From Pseudomonadota bacterium (GTDB lineage: Bacteria; Pseudomonadota; Gammaproteobacteria; Burkholderiales; JABEVD01), in assembly GCA_021811205.1 (NCBI GenBank), contig JAJZPK010000038.1, positions 1 to 15,296 on the forward strand: a DNA stretch of 15,296 nucleotides. Reading direction: 5' to 3'. The notes under the pieces are model-generated. The model did no database searches. It saw nothing but the letters and a program-made list of their open reading frames with translations, and was not told the DNA's origin. Below, in pieces: positions 5,745 to 14,813 of the stretch. Each line of letters starts with the position of its first letter. Position 1 is the first letter of the stretch. A program made the position numbers and the translations under genes.

Positions 5745-7808
5745 TCAGATCCTGAAGCTTCCAACGGACTGGCTGAGTTCGCCGGAGAGTGCCTCCAATG
5801 ATTCAACTGCCTTCGAGACCTCGACGACCGCTTCGCTGTTCTGCTCGGACATCTGGGCGACCTTCTCGACATTGACTGCGATCTCACGGCTTGCCTGGCT
5901 CTGCTCCTGGATCGAAGTCGAAATGTCTTCGACCCCGGAAAGAACCTGATTCGCCCCGTCGTCGATCTCGACGATCGATGAACCCGCCTTTTCGGTTAAC
6001 GCCATCCCTGTCTTCACCACTTCGACGGTCGCAGACATTTCAGAAACAGCCACCAGCGTCTCACTCCTGATTTCATCGATCGTGGCTGTGATTTCCTGGG
6101 TGGCCGTACCTGTCCGCTCCGCGAGTTTCCTGACTTCGTCGGCGACGACCGCGAATCCCCTCCCCGCTTCCCCGGCCCTTGCCGCCTCGATCGCGGCGTT
6201 CAACGCGAGCAGGTTGGTCTGGTCAGCTATTTCCCTGATCGACACGGCCACGTCCTGGATTTCGCTCGATTTCCTGTCAAGCTTCTTGATCGTCTCCGCT
6301 GCATTTTCGACTGCAGTATTGATTCTTCCCATATCCTCGACGACCTGCCTGACGATTCTACCCCCGTCGTCCGCCTTGGCTTTCGAATTCTCGGAGACTC
6401 GTCTGACTTCGGACGCGTTTTCTGATACCTGGTCGATGCTAACCGTCATCTCCTCGACTGCGGACGCCATATTGCTTGCCGCCTCGGATTGCGCCTGGGA
6501 GCTTCTCGTCACATCCGCCATGGCATGCTTGAGGTGGCCAGAACCGTCGTCGATCCGGCTGGACACCGAGCCGATCTGGTCGATGATTGCGCCGAGCAGC
6601 ACCTTCGTCGACTGCACCGAACAGAGAATCTCCCCCATTTCATCACGTCCCGAGATGTCCGTCATGCCCGTCATGTTGCCGTTGACGAGATCGTTGAGGT
6701 GGGTCTTGATCTCCTCGACGGGCTTGCCTATGAATTTTCTGACGATGAAGCCGATGAAGAAAAAGAGCAGAACCTGGAGCAGAAGCTGACCGATGATCAA
6801 TCCGATCATGAACCGATTCAGCTTCGAAAAATCGTGGCTCATGTCGATCTCGATGTCGGATGCGCCGTTCACTTTCCCCACCTCGACCTGATGACAGGTC
6901 TGGCAATCCGTTCCATGGAAATTCTTCGATTGAAGATAGGGGGTGATCACCCTGAACACGGGAATCCCGTTCCTTTTTTCCAGATCGAAATAGGGAATCG
7001 ACCTGCCCGCTTTCTCCGATGCCGCTATCGTTGCCTTGACGACCGGATCATCGATCCGCTCCTCGGGCAATCCCGGGCCGAACTGCTTCGCGACAGCATC
7101 CGTCCTCTGCAGCCTCAGGCCTTTCAGCTTCTGACCGTCTATGATTTTCTCGATCAGCAGTTTCCTGTCATCCGGATTGGAAATCGCCCCCGTGACCATC
7201 AGCATGTTCGCGCTGTCGATGACTTGCATGGCTGCCGATTCCGCACGATTTTTTGCCGACTCCATCATGGTCACCTTGATCTCCTGATAGATGAAGACTG
7301 TCGCGATGCCGAGAAGGACAAGCAGGATGGGCTGGATGAGAAGCTGTATCTTCGTCTGGAGGGAAAGGTTCTTGAATTTGTGAAAGGACGATCTTGTGGA
7401 AGGAGGGGTTTCGGAACGATAAAGGGCTTCGGCTTGCGCGATTTCTTCTCTGGAAGGCTTCTTCCTGAGGCTCAGGTAGCCGATGATTCTGCTGCCTTCC
7501 ATGATCGGGGAAACGGTCGCCCTGACCCAGTAATGATCCCCGTTCTTGGCCCTGTTCTTGACGAGCCCGCGCCAGGGATGGCCGCTCTTGACCGTTTCCC
7601 ACAGGTCCTCGAAGGCCCATGGCGGCATGTCGGGATGACGCACGACATTGTGGTTCTTTCCTACAAGCTCCTCGCGCGAAAAACCGCTTATGTGGACAAA
7701 TGAATCGTTCGCGTAAGTGACTATCCCCTTGACGTCCGTCTTGGTAATGAAGACCTCGGACTCTGAATAGTCGATTTCGCGCTGCGTGACGGGAAGATTT
7801 TTTTTCAT
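5745..7808 (-). CDS. Chemoreceptor with Aer-like PAS and periplasmic c-type haem domain
   Basis: The 687-residue methyl-accepting chemotaxis protein has, in order: a cytoplasmic Aer-like PAS domain (about 8-118) with R57, H58, D60 and W79 at the positions important for FAD in E. coli Aer; TM1 (about 155-174); a periplasmic domain (175-332) containing CQTCH (302-306), a c-type haem attachment motif; TM2 (333-356); a HAMP region (about 357-410); and a signalling domain with the hairpin tip [20 protein letters not shown] (526-545). The C-terminus (SQSVGSFRI) shows no CheR tether. It should signal to CheA through CheW. A receptor with both an FAD-type PAS and a haem-c domain suggests sensing of redox state or a gas; the ligand is inferred. 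AGGGGG lies 5 bases before the ATG. It stands apart from the chemotaxis operon, behind a 156-base gap. Confidence 0.93.
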   Translation of the reverse strand: MKKNLPVTQREIDYSESEVFITKTDVKGIVTYANDSFVHISGFSREELVGKNHNVVRHPDMPPWAFEDLWETVKSGHPWRGLVKNRAKNGDHYWVRATVSPIMEGSRIIGYLSLRKKPSREEIAQAEALYRSETPPSTRSSFHKFKNLSLQTKIQLLIQPILLVLLGIATVFIYQEIKVTMMESAKNRAESAAMQVIDSANMLMVTGAISNPDDRKLLIEKIIDGQKLKGLRLQRTDAVAKQFGPGLPEERIDDPVVKATIAASEKAGRSIPYFDLEKRNGIPVFRVITPYLQSKNFHGTDCQTCHQVEVGKVNGASDIEIDMSHDFSKLNRFMIGLIIGQLLLQVLLFFFIGFIVRKFIGKPVEEIKTHLNDLVNGNMTGMTDISGRDEMGEILCSVQSTKVLLGAIIDQIGSVSSRIDDGSGHLKHAMADVTRSSQAQSEAASNMASAVEEMTVSIDQVSENASEVRRVSENSKAKADDGGRIVRQVVEDMGRINTAVENAAETIKKLDRKSSEIQDVAVSIREIADQTNLLALNAAIEAARAGEAGRGFAVVADEVRKLAERTGTATQEITATIDEIRSETLVAVSEMSATVEVVKTGMALTEKAGSSIVEIDDGANQVLSGVEDISTSIQEQSQASREIAVNVEKVAQMSEQNSEAVVEVSKAVESLEALSGELSQSVGSFRI

Positions 7809-7836
7809 TTTGCCCCCTTTTTACGCAAGAGCATGC

Positions 7837-7860
7837 AAATTGATCCGTATTGATCAATTT
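7837..7860. repeat. Inverted repeat in the leader of the haem-type receptor gene
   Basis: Perfect 9-base arms AAATTGATC (7837-7845) and GATCAATTT (7852-7860) flank 6 bases, ending 29 bases upstream of the receptor start. It may be an operator or, in RNA, a hairpin in the leader. The half-sites resemble FNR/CRP halves (TTGAT and ATCAA), but the spacing is 8, not the 4 of FNR sites. Confidence 0.5.
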
Positions 7861-7899
7861 ACGCTCGTAATGTTATTAGGATATTAAGCTTATGTTCAT

Positions 7900-7928
7900 A
7901 TTCTGAAGAATCATTTGGACCAAATCAA
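7900..7928 (-). promoter_or_regulatory. Possible promoter of the haem-type receptor gene
   Basis: On the minus strand TTGATT (7923-7928) and CAGAAT (7900-7905) are 17 bases apart, each matching four of six sigma-70 consensus bases. The 13-base palindrome ATTTGGACCAAAT (7913-7925) overlaps the -35 box and the spacer. Transcription would give a leader of about 85 bases that includes the inverted repeat at 7837-7860. Confidence 0.3.
7913..7925. repeat. Small palindrome overlapping the candidate -35 box
   Basis: ATTTGG and CCAAAT are perfect inverted arms around a single base. Lying over the candidate -35 element, it would suit a repressor site. It is short enough that chance cannot be excluded. 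Confidence 0.3.
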
Positions 7929-7929
7929 G

Positions 7930-7954
7930 ATATCCATTTCAAAATAATGGATAT
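7930..7954. repeat. Inverted repeat after the REC-EAL gene
   Basis: Perfect 9-base arms ATATCCATT (7930-7938) and AATGGATAT (7946-7954) flank 7 bases, beginning 10 bases after the stop codon of the REC-EAL gene. It could end or stabilise the chemotaxis operon transcript, but it is AT-rich and no U-tract follows, so a classical intrinsic terminator is not supported. It could equally be a regulator site for the receptor gene downstream. Confidence 0.4.
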
Positions 7955-7964
7955 GGGGGACATG

Positions 7965-9575
7965 CTAATTGGCAAGAAGCTTTTTCAGGTCTTCTTCGGA
8001 CACGGGCCTGCAGAAATGATAGCCCTGGACTTCCTTGCAGCCGCATGCCTTCAGAAGCTCGGCCTGCTCTTCCTTTTCCACGCCTTCTGCAATGACCCCG
8101 AACCCGAAGCTTTCCGCTATCGCGACGATCGCCCTGACGATGGCTTCGTTGTTTTTGCCTGACATGATGTCGCTGACGAAAGACTGATCAATTTTCAACT
8201 TGCCGACTGGAAAATGCTTGAGATAGGAAAGCGACGAATAGCCTGTTCCGAAATCGTCCAGCGCAAGCTCGATGCCGAGCTGTTTCAGCTCGTTGAGCGT
8301 CGAAACAATCTCGGGGCCGTTGTGCATGGCAATGTTTTCGGTAATTTCGAGCGCAAGATAACACGCATCGAGTCCTGTTTCTTCGAGAATGCGCGCCACC
8401 CTTTCAGACAGGCCGGATTGCCTGAATTGAATGGCCGAAAGATTGACGGCCATCCTGATGCAGGGTAGTCCCTGCCGCTGCATGTCTCTGTTCACTTCAC
8501 ATGCCCGTCTGAGCGCCCATTCCCCCACCTGATGGATGAGCCCGGTTTCCTCGAGAACCGGTATGAATTCGGCAGGGGAGACCCGTTTGTCCTTCCATTG
8601 CCAGCGGAGCAGCGCTTCGGCCCCGACGATTTTCCTCGAAACCAGATCGAATTGCGGCTGATAGGCGAGTTCGAATTCTTCGTTGAGGGCAGCATGGAAA
8701 AGCGCCCTCTCGATTTCAAGCCTGTCTTTTGCGCGCCTGTCCATTCCCGGACGATAGCAACAGATGCCATTTGTCGTCTCTCTTGCGCAGTGGAGCGCAA
8801 CTTCGGCCTGCTGGAGAAGCGCTTCGATATCGTGCCCCGCAGAAATACTGGCACCGGTTCTGCAATTGATGAACCACTCCTCCTTTCCGACGACAAGCGG
8901 TACCCTGAAAGACTCTATGATTTCTTTCATCAGGACTTTCGAGTCGTGCAGTCCTGCAGGGATGGCGAGAGCGAAAACATCCTCCCTGTAGCGCCACACT
9001 TTTCCATCCCCTGAAAATCTCGCAAGCCTTTCGGAAAAAGCGGAAAGCAGGGCTTCGTCGGTGTGCCTGACAAGATCGTTGTAGCGGCACAATTCGACGA
9101 GGATGAATTCGACAGCCGCTTTCGATCGAAGCTTGTCGCTCAGATCGATCAACATGCGTCGCCTGTCAGCCACCCAGTTTCCCTTGCCCATACCGCGAAA
9201 AAAGGAGCGGTTGAGCTCCCTTTCGACTGCAGGAACCAGCCTGCTCAGATTGTGTTTGGAAATGAAATCGGAGGCGCCTAGCTTCATCAGTTTCGACGCA
9301 TCCTCTTCGCTCATGTCTCCGGAGACAACGATGAATGGGGTATCCGGAATATGCCGGTAGACAATCTCGAATGCGCTCAATGCATCGAATTCGGGCATGT
9401 TGTTGTCGCACAGAATGATGTCCCAATTCCTGCTGGAAACGGCTTCCTGGAGCTGCATGGGACTCTCGACGCAATGGCCGGTGACCGGGAGCCCCCCCTC
9501 CTTCAAGGCTTCGGAAAGCAGAACCGCATCATCTTCGCAATCGTCAACGATCAGCACGCTCAAGGATTTGATCAT
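7965..9575 (-). CDS. Response regulator with REC, degenerate GGDEF and EAL domains
   Basis: The 536-residue cytoplasmic protein begins with a receiver domain (1-125): acidic pair D11/D12, phosphoacceptor D57, S85 and K107. A GGDEF-like domain follows (about 140-290), but the signature is [11 protein letters not shown] (197-207), so cyclase activity is not expected. The EAL domain (about 292-536) keeps the catalytic set: EALLRW (320-325), NLS (378-380), EITEN (410-414), [10 protein letters not shown] (440-449), KLKID (459-463), AEGVE (496-500) and EVQGYH (515-520). It should therefore hydrolyse cyclic di-GMP under control of receiver phosphorylation. Its ATG overlaps the cheB stop as ATGA, placing it last in the chemotaxis operon. 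CheA is a likely phosphodonor (inference). A longer frame reaching 9989 lies inside cheB and is rejected. Confidence 0.93.
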   Translation of the reverse strand: MIKSLSVLIVDDCEDDAVLLSEALKEGGLPVTGHCVESPMQLQEAVSSRNWDIILCDNNMPEFDALSAFEIVYRHIPDTPFIVVSGDMSEEDASKLMKLGASDFISKHNLSRLVPAVERELNRSFFRGMGKGNWVADRRRMLIDLSDKLRSKAAVEFILVELCRYNDLVRHTDEALLSAFSERLARFSGDGKVWRYREDVFALAIPAGLHDSKVLMKEIIESFRVPLVVGKEEWFINCRTGASISAGHDIEALLQQAEVALHCARETTNGICCYRPGMDRRAKDRLEIERALFHAALNEEFELAYQPQFDLVSRKIVGAEALLRWQWKDKRVSPAEFIPVLEETGLIHQVGEWALRRACEVNRDMQRQGLPCIRMAVNLSAIQFRQSGLSERVARILEETGLDACYLALEITENIAMHNGPEIVSTLNELKQLGIELALDDFGTGYSSLSYLKHFPVGKLKIDQSFVSDIMSGKNNEAIVRAIVAIAESFGFGVIAEGVEKEEQAELLKACGCKEVQGYHFCRPVSEEDLKKLLAN

Positions 9576-10636
9576 TTCACCCCCCCGAATTTCATGATTT
9601 CCCCCGCTATCGAAGAAAGGGAAGTTAATTTTTGGACGGCGCCGCGCTTGCCCGCCTCCTTCGGCATTCCGAAAACGACGCAACTCGCCTCGTCCTGGCC
9701 GATCGTCGATGCGCCTGCCTGACGCATTTCGAGCAGCCCGTGCGCTCCATCGTCGCCCATGCCTGTCATGATGATGCCGAGCGCATTCTTTCCCGCGCAC
9801 TGAGCGACAGAGCGGAAAAGCACGTCGACGGAAGGGCGATGGCGGCTTACCGGAGGTCCATCCACGACATCGACATGGTATTGTGCGCCGCTGCGCTTCA
9901 GGAGCATATGGCGCCCTCCGGGCGCAATCAGCGCCCTGCCTGGAATGACCCTGTCCCCCGATTGAGCTTCCTTCACTTCGATCCGGCATACGCTGTTCAG
10001 CCGTCTGGCGAAGGCTTCCGTGAATTTCTCGGGCATGTGCTGAACCACGACGATGCCAGGGCAGACCCTGGGAAGAGATGCGAGAACCACTTCAAGCGCT
10101 TGCGTCCCGCCTGTCGACGTGCCGATCGCCACGACCAAATCGGTCGTTCTCGCCATGGCTTGAACCGATTGGGGAAGGATGGCATCCGCGGAAAGCTTGG
10201 GCGGCGGCGCAGCAGGCGCATAAAGCTTCCGGACGTTGGCACGGGATGCGGCTTTCACCATGTGGATGAGGTCTTCGGATGAATCATGCAGACGCTGCTT
10301 CAGCCCGATTTTGGGTTTTTCTGCGACCCCGACGGCACCGGCCGCGAGCGCCTGCATAGTCGTCTCGGCCCCCTTTTCCGTCAATGTCGAACAAATCACG
10401 ACAGGCGTAGGCTTTTCCGCCATGATTTTCTTCAGAAAGGTGATGCCGTCCATTCTCGGCATCTCGACGTCGAGCACGATGACATCCGGCCACTCCTTCT
10501 TCATCTTTTCCATGGCGAATATCGGATCCGCTGCCGCTCCGATCACTTCGATCTCCGGGGATGAACCAAGGATTTCGGCCATGACCTGCCTCACCACGGC
10601 GGAATCGTCGACAATCATTGTCTTGATCTTGTTCAT
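9572..10636 (-). CDS. cheB: CheB, receptor methylesterase/glutaminase response regulator
   Basis: The 354-residue protein has an N-terminal receiver domain (D10, D11, phosphoacceptor D56 in [12 protein letters not shown]107) joined by a linker (about 125-165) to the CheB methylesterase domain. The catalytic triad is visible as S174 in GTSTGG, H200 in [10 protein letters not shown] and D296 in MTGMGDDG. It removes methyl groups from receptor glutamates once phosphorylated by CheA, giving adaptation. Length is normal. The ATG overlaps the cheD stop (ATGA) and the ribosome site is weak, so translation is probably coupled. Order cheR-cheD-cheB places all adaptation enzymes together. Confidence 0.97.
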   Translation of the reverse strand: MNKIKTMIVDDSAVVRQVMAEILGSSPEIEVIGAAADPIFAMEKMKKEWPDVIVLDVEMPRMDGITFLKKIMAEKPTPVVICSTLTEKGAETTMQALAAGAVGVAEKPKIGLKQRLHDSSEDLIHMVKAASRANVRKLYAPAAPPPKLSADAILPQSVQAMARTTDLVVAIGTSTGGTQALEVVLASLPRVCPGIVVVQHMPEKFTEAFARRLNSVCRIEVKEAQSGDRVIPGRALIAPGGRHMLLKRSGAQYHVDVVDGPPVSRHRPSVDVLFRSVAQCAGKNALGIIMTGMGDDGAHGLLEMRQAGASTIGQDEASCVVFGMPKEAGKRGAVQKLTSLSSIAGEIMKFGGVK

Positions 10637-11127
10637 CTTCTTTCATCCGTAATGGAATTCACATGCCGCATCCACACCTTGCCGCTCCAAATGTCGAATA
10701 TGACATTGCGGTGCCCGTGCATGCCGACATGCTCTGCAGAAATTGCATGCCCGTATTCGGCAAGCAGCAGCCTTGCCGCCTTGACGTTCCGGCAGGGAAT
10801 GTCCTTGCAGTCTCCCTTCTGAAGGCCGAACATGCTCCCGCCGCCGAACAGCTTGACCTGGTAGTCTTCAGGCTTCGTCCCTGCCTTGCCGATTTCCAGG
10901 TGAAACAGCCTGATTGCCTCATCGGCGTAGCGACCATCGAGTTCCATTGCCGGTTTTCCTCTCGTGGGCAGCATGTAGTGGCACATGCCGCCTATCAGAA
11001 GGACAGGATGCCACATGGTGATTGCAACGCATGATCCGAGCAGCGTCCTGATGCGCGTATTGCGGTCCCCGAAATAGAAATCTCCCGGCTGGAGAAATAT
11101 CTCGATGACATGCGCAGGCTTTTTCAT
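10633..11127 (-). CDS. cheD: CheD, chemoreceptor glutamine deamidase
   Basis: The 164-residue protein shows the CheD pattern: [15 protein letters not shown] (27-41) with the catalytic cysteine C33, GGMCHYMLP (46-54) with the catalytic histidine H50, [10 protein letters not shown] in the middle and the late [20 protein letters not shown] region. CheD converts receptor glutamines to glutamates before methylation and in some bacteria also helps control CheC. Its start shares one base with the cheR stop (TGATG) and its stop overlaps the cheB start. Length is typical. Confidence 0.96.
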   Translation of the reverse strand: MKKPAHVIEIFLQPGDFYFGDRNTRIRTLLGSCVAITMWHPVLLIGGMCHYMLPTRGKPAMELDGRYADEAIRLFHLEIGKAGTKPEDYQVKLFGGGSMFGLQKGDCKDIPCRNVKAARLLLAEYGHAISAEHVGMHGHRNVIFDIWSGKVWMRHVNSITDERR

Positions 11128-11927
11128 CAGGGTTTTCTGTACACCGAAGGGGTGACGACCTGAAGCCCTTCAACGATGCCATTCAGGCTCTCCGAATGGC
11201 TGACGAAGAAATATCCCCCCGGTTTCAGGAGCGGCATCATGTTCTTCACGACTTTCTTTTTCGTTTCGACATCGAAATAGATCAATACATTGCGCAGGAA
11301 GATCACGTCGAAAGGCTCGAATTTCGGAAGCGCCTCGTTGAGGTTGACGTACCTGAAATCGACCCTGCTCCTGAGTTTCGAGTTGATCAGGAAAGTGCCG
11401 TTCTGCTCGCCGACCCCTTTCAGGCAATATTTCGTGAGGTAGGACTTCGGCATGTTTTCGATCCTGTTCATCGCGTAGTGCCCCGTCTTCGCCTTTTCAA
11501 GCACCCTGGTGCTGATGTCCGAGGCGACGAGTTCCCACGGCTGATCTCCGAGACAGTCGTCCAGCGTCATGGCGATGCTGTACGGTTCTTCCCCGCTCGA
11601 AGAGGCTCCGCTCCAGATCCTCACCGTCCTGTTTCCCTTGAGCGCAGGAAGTATCTTTTCACGGAGAAGGTCGAAATGCTTGGGCTCCCTGAAGAAATAG
11701 GTTTCGTTCGTGGTCAGCAGATCGACGGCAATACGCAGTTCCTCGCTTCCGCTCGACAGAAGAGCGAAATAGTCGGCATAGCTTTTCATGGCATAGTGCT
11801 TGACCCTTTTCGCCAGCCTGCCTGCAACGAGCGGCTTCTTCGCTTCGGTCATGTTGATGCCGGCAATGTCGTAGATCAGCTTCTGGAATTTCCTGAATTC
11901 GTCTTCCTTGATTACGGTTGAATCCAT
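11127..11927 (-). CDS. cheR: CheR, chemoreceptor glutamate methyltransferase
   Basis: The 266-residue S-adenosylmethionine-dependent methyltransferase has an N-terminal helical domain (1-75), the TTNETYFFRE motif (72-81), the cofactor loop SGASSSGEEPYS (106-117), ASDIST (135-140) and RNVLIYF (212-218). It methylates receptor glutamates. The beta-subdomain loop reads KGVGEQNG (170-177), the same length as the E. coli loop and with the glycines that I recall from CheR enzymes that dock on a receptor C-terminal pentapeptide. GGAG lies 9 bases before the ATG. It follows the Aer-like receptor gene by 15 bases. Confidence 0.97.
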   Translation of the reverse strand: MDSTVIKEDEFRKFQKLIYDIAGINMTEAKKPLVAGRLAKRVKHYAMKSYADYFALLSSGSEELRIAVDLLTTNETYFFREPKHFDLLREKILPALKGNRTVRIWSGASSSGEEPYSIAMTLDDCLGDQPWELVASDISTRVLEKAKTGHYAMNRIENMPKSYLTKYCLKGVGEQNGTFLINSKLRSRVDFRYVNLNEALPKFEPFDVIFLRNVLIYFDVETKKKVVKNMMPLLKPGGYFFVSHSESLNGIVEGLQVVTPSVYRKP

Positions 11928-11942
11928 TCGGGTATTCTCCTG

Positions 11943-13454
11943 TTAGGCTGCCTTGAAAAAGGACATCATGCGCTGCAAGATTTCGGATTGGCTGCTCATT
12001 TCGTCAGCTGTTCTGACCAGCGTTTCGGAGCTGGCTGCATTCAGTTGGGTGACCTGATTCAGCTGGTTCATCGCATTGTTGATCTGCCCGACCCCGGAAC
12101 TCTGCTCCTGGGAAGCTGCATTGATCTCCTGAACCAGATCCGAGGTCCTGGTGATCGCAGGCACGATCTCGTCGAGGAGCTTCCCTGCCTTTTCGGCAAG
12201 TCCAACGCTTCCCTTCGCCACTTCGCCGATCTCCTGGGCGGCCACCTGGCTGCGCTCGGCGAGCTTCCTCACTTCGGCCGCGACCACCGCGAATCCCTTG
12301 CCGTGCTCGCCTGCCCGTGCAGCCTCGATCGCCGCATTCAGTGCCAGCAGATTCGTCTGGTAGGCAATGTCGTCGATGATGCCGATCTTGTCCGCAATTC
12401 GTTTCATCGCCTCGACCGTATCCTTCACCGACTCCCCGCCTTCTGTCGCCTGTTTTGCGGCGGTCGAGGCCATGCCGTCGGTGACCTTGGCATTTTCGGT
12501 GTTCTGGCTGATGGACGCCGTCATCTGCTCGATGGAAGCGGAGGTCTGTTCGACGGATGCCGCCTGCTGAGAGGAAGCGCTGGAAAGCGTATTGGCCGTT
12601 GCAGCGACGTTGCTTGACGATTCCTTCACGGAATACGCAACATGCTGAATATCCTTGACGATGCTCTCCACGTTGGACGACATCGTGCCGATCGCCTGGA
12701 TGAGGTGTCCGACCTCTCCTGCATCTTCAGCCTGTTTCTCGACTCGCAGATCCCCGGATGCGATGGTCTGGCACGACCGGACGGCATGTTCGAGATTCCT
12801 AAGCAGCTTCTTCTCGACGACCAGAAAAATCCAGACCAATGCGCCAAACCCAAAGGAAGCGAGAAAAACTGACAGAATCTTGTTTCCTCTGAACAATTCA
12901 AAAGAGGATAAGGGAAGCGTGATCGCAGAAATTGCGCAGGCGATGATCAGATTCTTTCTGATGCTCGGTTTCATCGCCCTCATGATCTTGCCGAAAATGC
13001 CTCGCCTGACGACCTTGCCTTCAATGATCGCCAAATGCTTCACCGAGCCCTCCCTGAATTTGCGGTAGATTTCCTCGGCCTCCGCGACTTCCTTGCGCCC
13101 GGCCTTCTTGCGAAGGGACATGTAGCCAACGATCTTCCCGCCTTCCCATATCGGGTTGGTATTCGCATCGACCCAGTAGAAGTCTCCATTCTTGCAGCGG
13201 TTCTTGACCATGCCCCGCCAGGGTTTTCCTGATTTCAGGGTTCGCCACAAATCCTCGAATGCTTCCTGCGGCATGTCGGGATGCCTGACGATGTTGTGGG
13301 GAGCCCCAAGAAGCTCTTCTTCCGTGAAACCGCTGATTTCCATGAAGGGGCGGTTGATGTAAACGATTTGCCCTTTCAGGTTCGTTTTCGAAACGATGTA
13401 TTCTCCTTCGCCGAGATGGCGTTCCACCCCGGTAACTGGCATGTTGATCCGCAT
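11943..13454 (-). CDS. aer: Aer-like energy/redox-taxis receptor
   Basis: The 503-residue receptor closely follows E. coli Aer in layout: PAS domain (8-118) with R57, H58, D60 and W79 at identical numbers to Aer; an F1-like linker (about 125-165, RRGIFGKIM); two close membrane helices (about 168-186 and 193-213) with only a few residues outside; HAMP (about 214-270); and a signalling domain with tip [20 protein letters not shown] (361-380). Aer binds FAD and reports on respiratory redox state, so aerotaxis or energy taxis is the likely role. The C-terminus (MMSFFKAA) has no tether. The ATG at 13454 lies 4 bases after the porin stop, with GGGAG 10 bases upstream; ATG at 13442 is an alternative. 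Its last third is nearly identical to the receptor at the right edge. Confidence 0.93.
   Translation of the reverse strand: MRINMPVTGVERHLGEGEYIVSKTNLKGQIVYINRPFMEISGFTEEELLGAPHNIVRHPDMPQEAFEDLWRTLKSGKPWRGMVKNRCKNGDFYWVDANTNPIWEGGKIVGYMSLRKKAGRKEVAEAEEIYRKFREGSVKHLAIIEGKVVRRGIFGKIMRAMKPSIRKNLIIACAISAITLPLSSFELFRGNKILSVFLASFGFGALVWIFLVVEKKLLRNLEHAVRSCQTIASGDLRVEKQAEDAGEVGHLIQAIGTMSSNVESIVKDIQHVAYSVKESSSNVAATANTLSSASSQQAASVEQTSASIEQMTASISQNTENAKVTDGMASTAAKQATEGGESVKDTVEAMKRIADKIGIIDDIAYQTNLLALNAAIEAARAGEHGKGFAVVAAEVRKLAERSQVAAQEIGEVAKGSVGLAEKAGKLLDEIVPAITRTSDLVQEINAASQEQSSGVGQINNAMNQLNQVTQLNAASSETLVRTADEMSSQSEILQRMMSFFKAA
12046..12320. repeat. Long dispersed repeat shared with 15022-15296 (this copy in the Aer-like receptor)
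   Basis: Aligned without gaps to 15022-15296, this 275-base stretch shows 12 differences by my count, all silent, so the encoded residues are identical. The partner copy runs into the window edge, so the repeat may be longer. It marks a shared receptor signalling module. Confidence 0.92.
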
Positions 13455-13458
13455 TACT

Positions 13459-14256
13459 TTAAAACTCCCTGTACACGGAGGCGACGACATGCCCCGATCC
13501 CACATTCTTGCCGTACAGGTTCAGATAAGCAGGCCCTGCGTTCGTCGTCGTCGCGGCCAGCGACAAAATGTACTTGTGAATGTCGCGGCTGATCCCGATG
13601 CGGTAGTCCGTGTATGAAAACCTGCCGTTCGATGTCCCATCCGGTGCAACCCCGCTGAATGACTGTCGCCCGGCATGAAGGGACAGCGTCAACCCGCTTC
13701 TCCACAGCGGTATGTCGTCGTTCGCTTCCAGATAATACGTCCCGGACGAACCGGGTATCCCGAACAGCGTCCCCGTCGATCTCGAATACTTTACCCACAA
13801 ACTCCTGTATCCCAAGGAACCGTAAACCTCGTTAGAATTCGGATTGACCAGACCCGCATTGCTGAGCGAGGTTGCAGGATAAGTCCCGGGGAAATCGTAA
13901 TGCAGCAAACCCACGTCGTACTTCCAGCCGTCTCCGATTCTTCCCTTGTAGCCCGCATAACCGTCGATCTCAAGGCTCGAACTCGCTCCCGTCATCAGGT
14001 CGCTGTAATAGCTCGTGTTCGACAGCCATGTCCCCACATAAGCATGCCCCTTGTACACATAATCAAGACCGCCCTGCACCGCAGGATTCCCGTTCGTCTG
14101 CGCAATCCCGCGATATACATACTGCGACACAAGACCCAGGTTCATGCTGAACGCATGGACCTCAGGGATAGGCGGCTCCCCCTCTATTTCGTCTTCGGCC
14201 ATTACAGTCTGATACGTCATTGCCAGCAGCATTGCGGCCAGAATCTTCTTTTCCAT
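13459..14256 (-). CDS. TorF family putative outer-membrane porin
   Basis: The 265-residue protein has a signal peptide (1-20, [20 protein letters not shown]) and then the TorF/TIGR02001 pattern: [18 protein letters not shown] (36-53), the alternating aromatic and polar strands of a small beta-barrel, and a terminal phenylalanine (VYREF) as in outer-membrane proteins. The family is annotated as putative porins of unknown substrate. The start at 14256 has AAGGGGAA 6-7 bases upstream; the longer frame to 14331 adds no signal peptide and is rejected. It lies 16 bases after cheW and 4 bases before the Aer-like receptor, so it must be cotranscribed with chemotaxis genes, an unusual position for a porin. 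Confidence 0.9.
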   Translation of the reverse strand: MEKKILAAMLLAMTYQTVMAEDEIEGEPPIPEVHAFSMNLGLVSQYVYRGIAQTNGNPAVQGGLDYVYKGHAYVGTWLSNTSYYSDLMTGASSSLEIDGYAGYKGRIGDGWKYDVGLLHYDFPGTYPATSLSNAGLVNPNSNEVYGSLGYRSLWVKYSRSTGTLFGIPGSSGTYYLEANDDIPLWRSGLTLSLHAGRQSFSGVAPDGTSNGRFSYTDYRIGISRDIHKYILSLAATTTNAGPAYLNLYGKNVGSGHVVASVYREF

Positions 14257-14272
14257 TTGAAATTCCCCTTTT

Positions 14273-14803
14273 TTAGACTGTTGCGGAAGCGAGCTCGGCC
14301 ATCTCGTCGACGGATAGCACCCTGTCCGCATTCAGGATGATCACGAATTTCCCTTCGACCTTGCCCATCCCCTTGATGAAATCGGCTCTGATCTTCGCGC
14401 CGAAATTCGGCGCAGGCTCGATTTCCGATGAAGGGATGTCGAGCACCTCGTTCACTGCGTCCACCATCACCCCGACAACCTGGGTTGCATCATCGCCTTC
14501 CGTTTCGTTTCTTACCTCGATGATGATGATGCAGGTTCGCCGCCCGACTTGGGTAGGCTGCTTGCCGAACCTCGCGCCCATGTCGATTACCGGCACAACC
14601 GAACCTCTCAGGTTGATGACCCCCCTGATCGAGGCGGGCATACGCGGCACTTCAGTCAGCTGGCCGTATTCGATGATCTCCTTGATGGCCAGTATCCCGA
14701 TGGCGAAAATTTCCCCCCCCAGCATGAAGGTCAGGTACTGCTCCAGACCCGAATCCTGACCGGCATCCATGCCGTATTCCTGCTTCTTGACTAGTGCCCC
14801 CAT
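14273..14803 (-). CDS. cheW: CheW, chemotaxis coupling protein
   Basis: The 176-residue protein is a single CheW domain: EQYLTFMLGGEIFAIGILAI (21-40), EVPRMPASIRGVINLRGSVV (51-70) followed by PVIDM, and VGVMVDAVNEVLDI (110-123). It links receptors to the kinase CheA. A short N-terminal extension (1-20) and the long form up to 14944 exist, but the start at 14803 has a GAGGAGG ribosome site (14809-14815) 5 bases upstream. That site overlaps the receptor stop TGA at 14814-14816, indicating coupled translation in one operon. Confidence 0.97.
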   Translation of the reverse strand: MGALVKKQEYGMDAGQDSGLEQYLTFMLGGEIFAIGILAIKEIIEYGQLTEVPRMPASIRGVINLRGSVVPVIDMGARFGKQPTQVGRRTCIIIIEVRNETEGDDATQVVGVMVDAVNEVLDIPSSEIEPAPNFGAKIRADFIKGMGKVEGKFVIILNADRVLSVDEMAELASATV

Positions 14804-14813
14804 GACGGCCTCC

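Noticed and set aside
6489..7703. Long plus-strand open frame (404 codons) inside the haem-type receptor gene
   Set aside because: It is antisense to a convincing receptor frame, shows no domain pattern and no ribosome site; a by-product of codon bias.
7840..7857. Possible FNR or CRP site before the haem-type receptor (TTGAT and ATCAA half-sites)
   Set aside because: The halves are separated by 8 bases, while FNR sites have 4 and CRP sites 6, so only the inverted repeat itself is reported.
7833..7866. Sigma-28 type chemotaxis promoter (TAAA and GCCGATAA) before the haem-type receptor
   Set aside because: A TAAA is present, but the downstream element is poor and the spacing is too short.
9576..9989. 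N-terminal extension of the REC-EAL protein
   Set aside because: This stretch codes for cheB in another frame; the receiver domain starts cleanly at the ATG at 9575, which overlaps the cheB stop.
11196..11921. Plus-strand open frame of 241 codons
   Set aside because: It is antisense to cheR, which is certain from its motifs.
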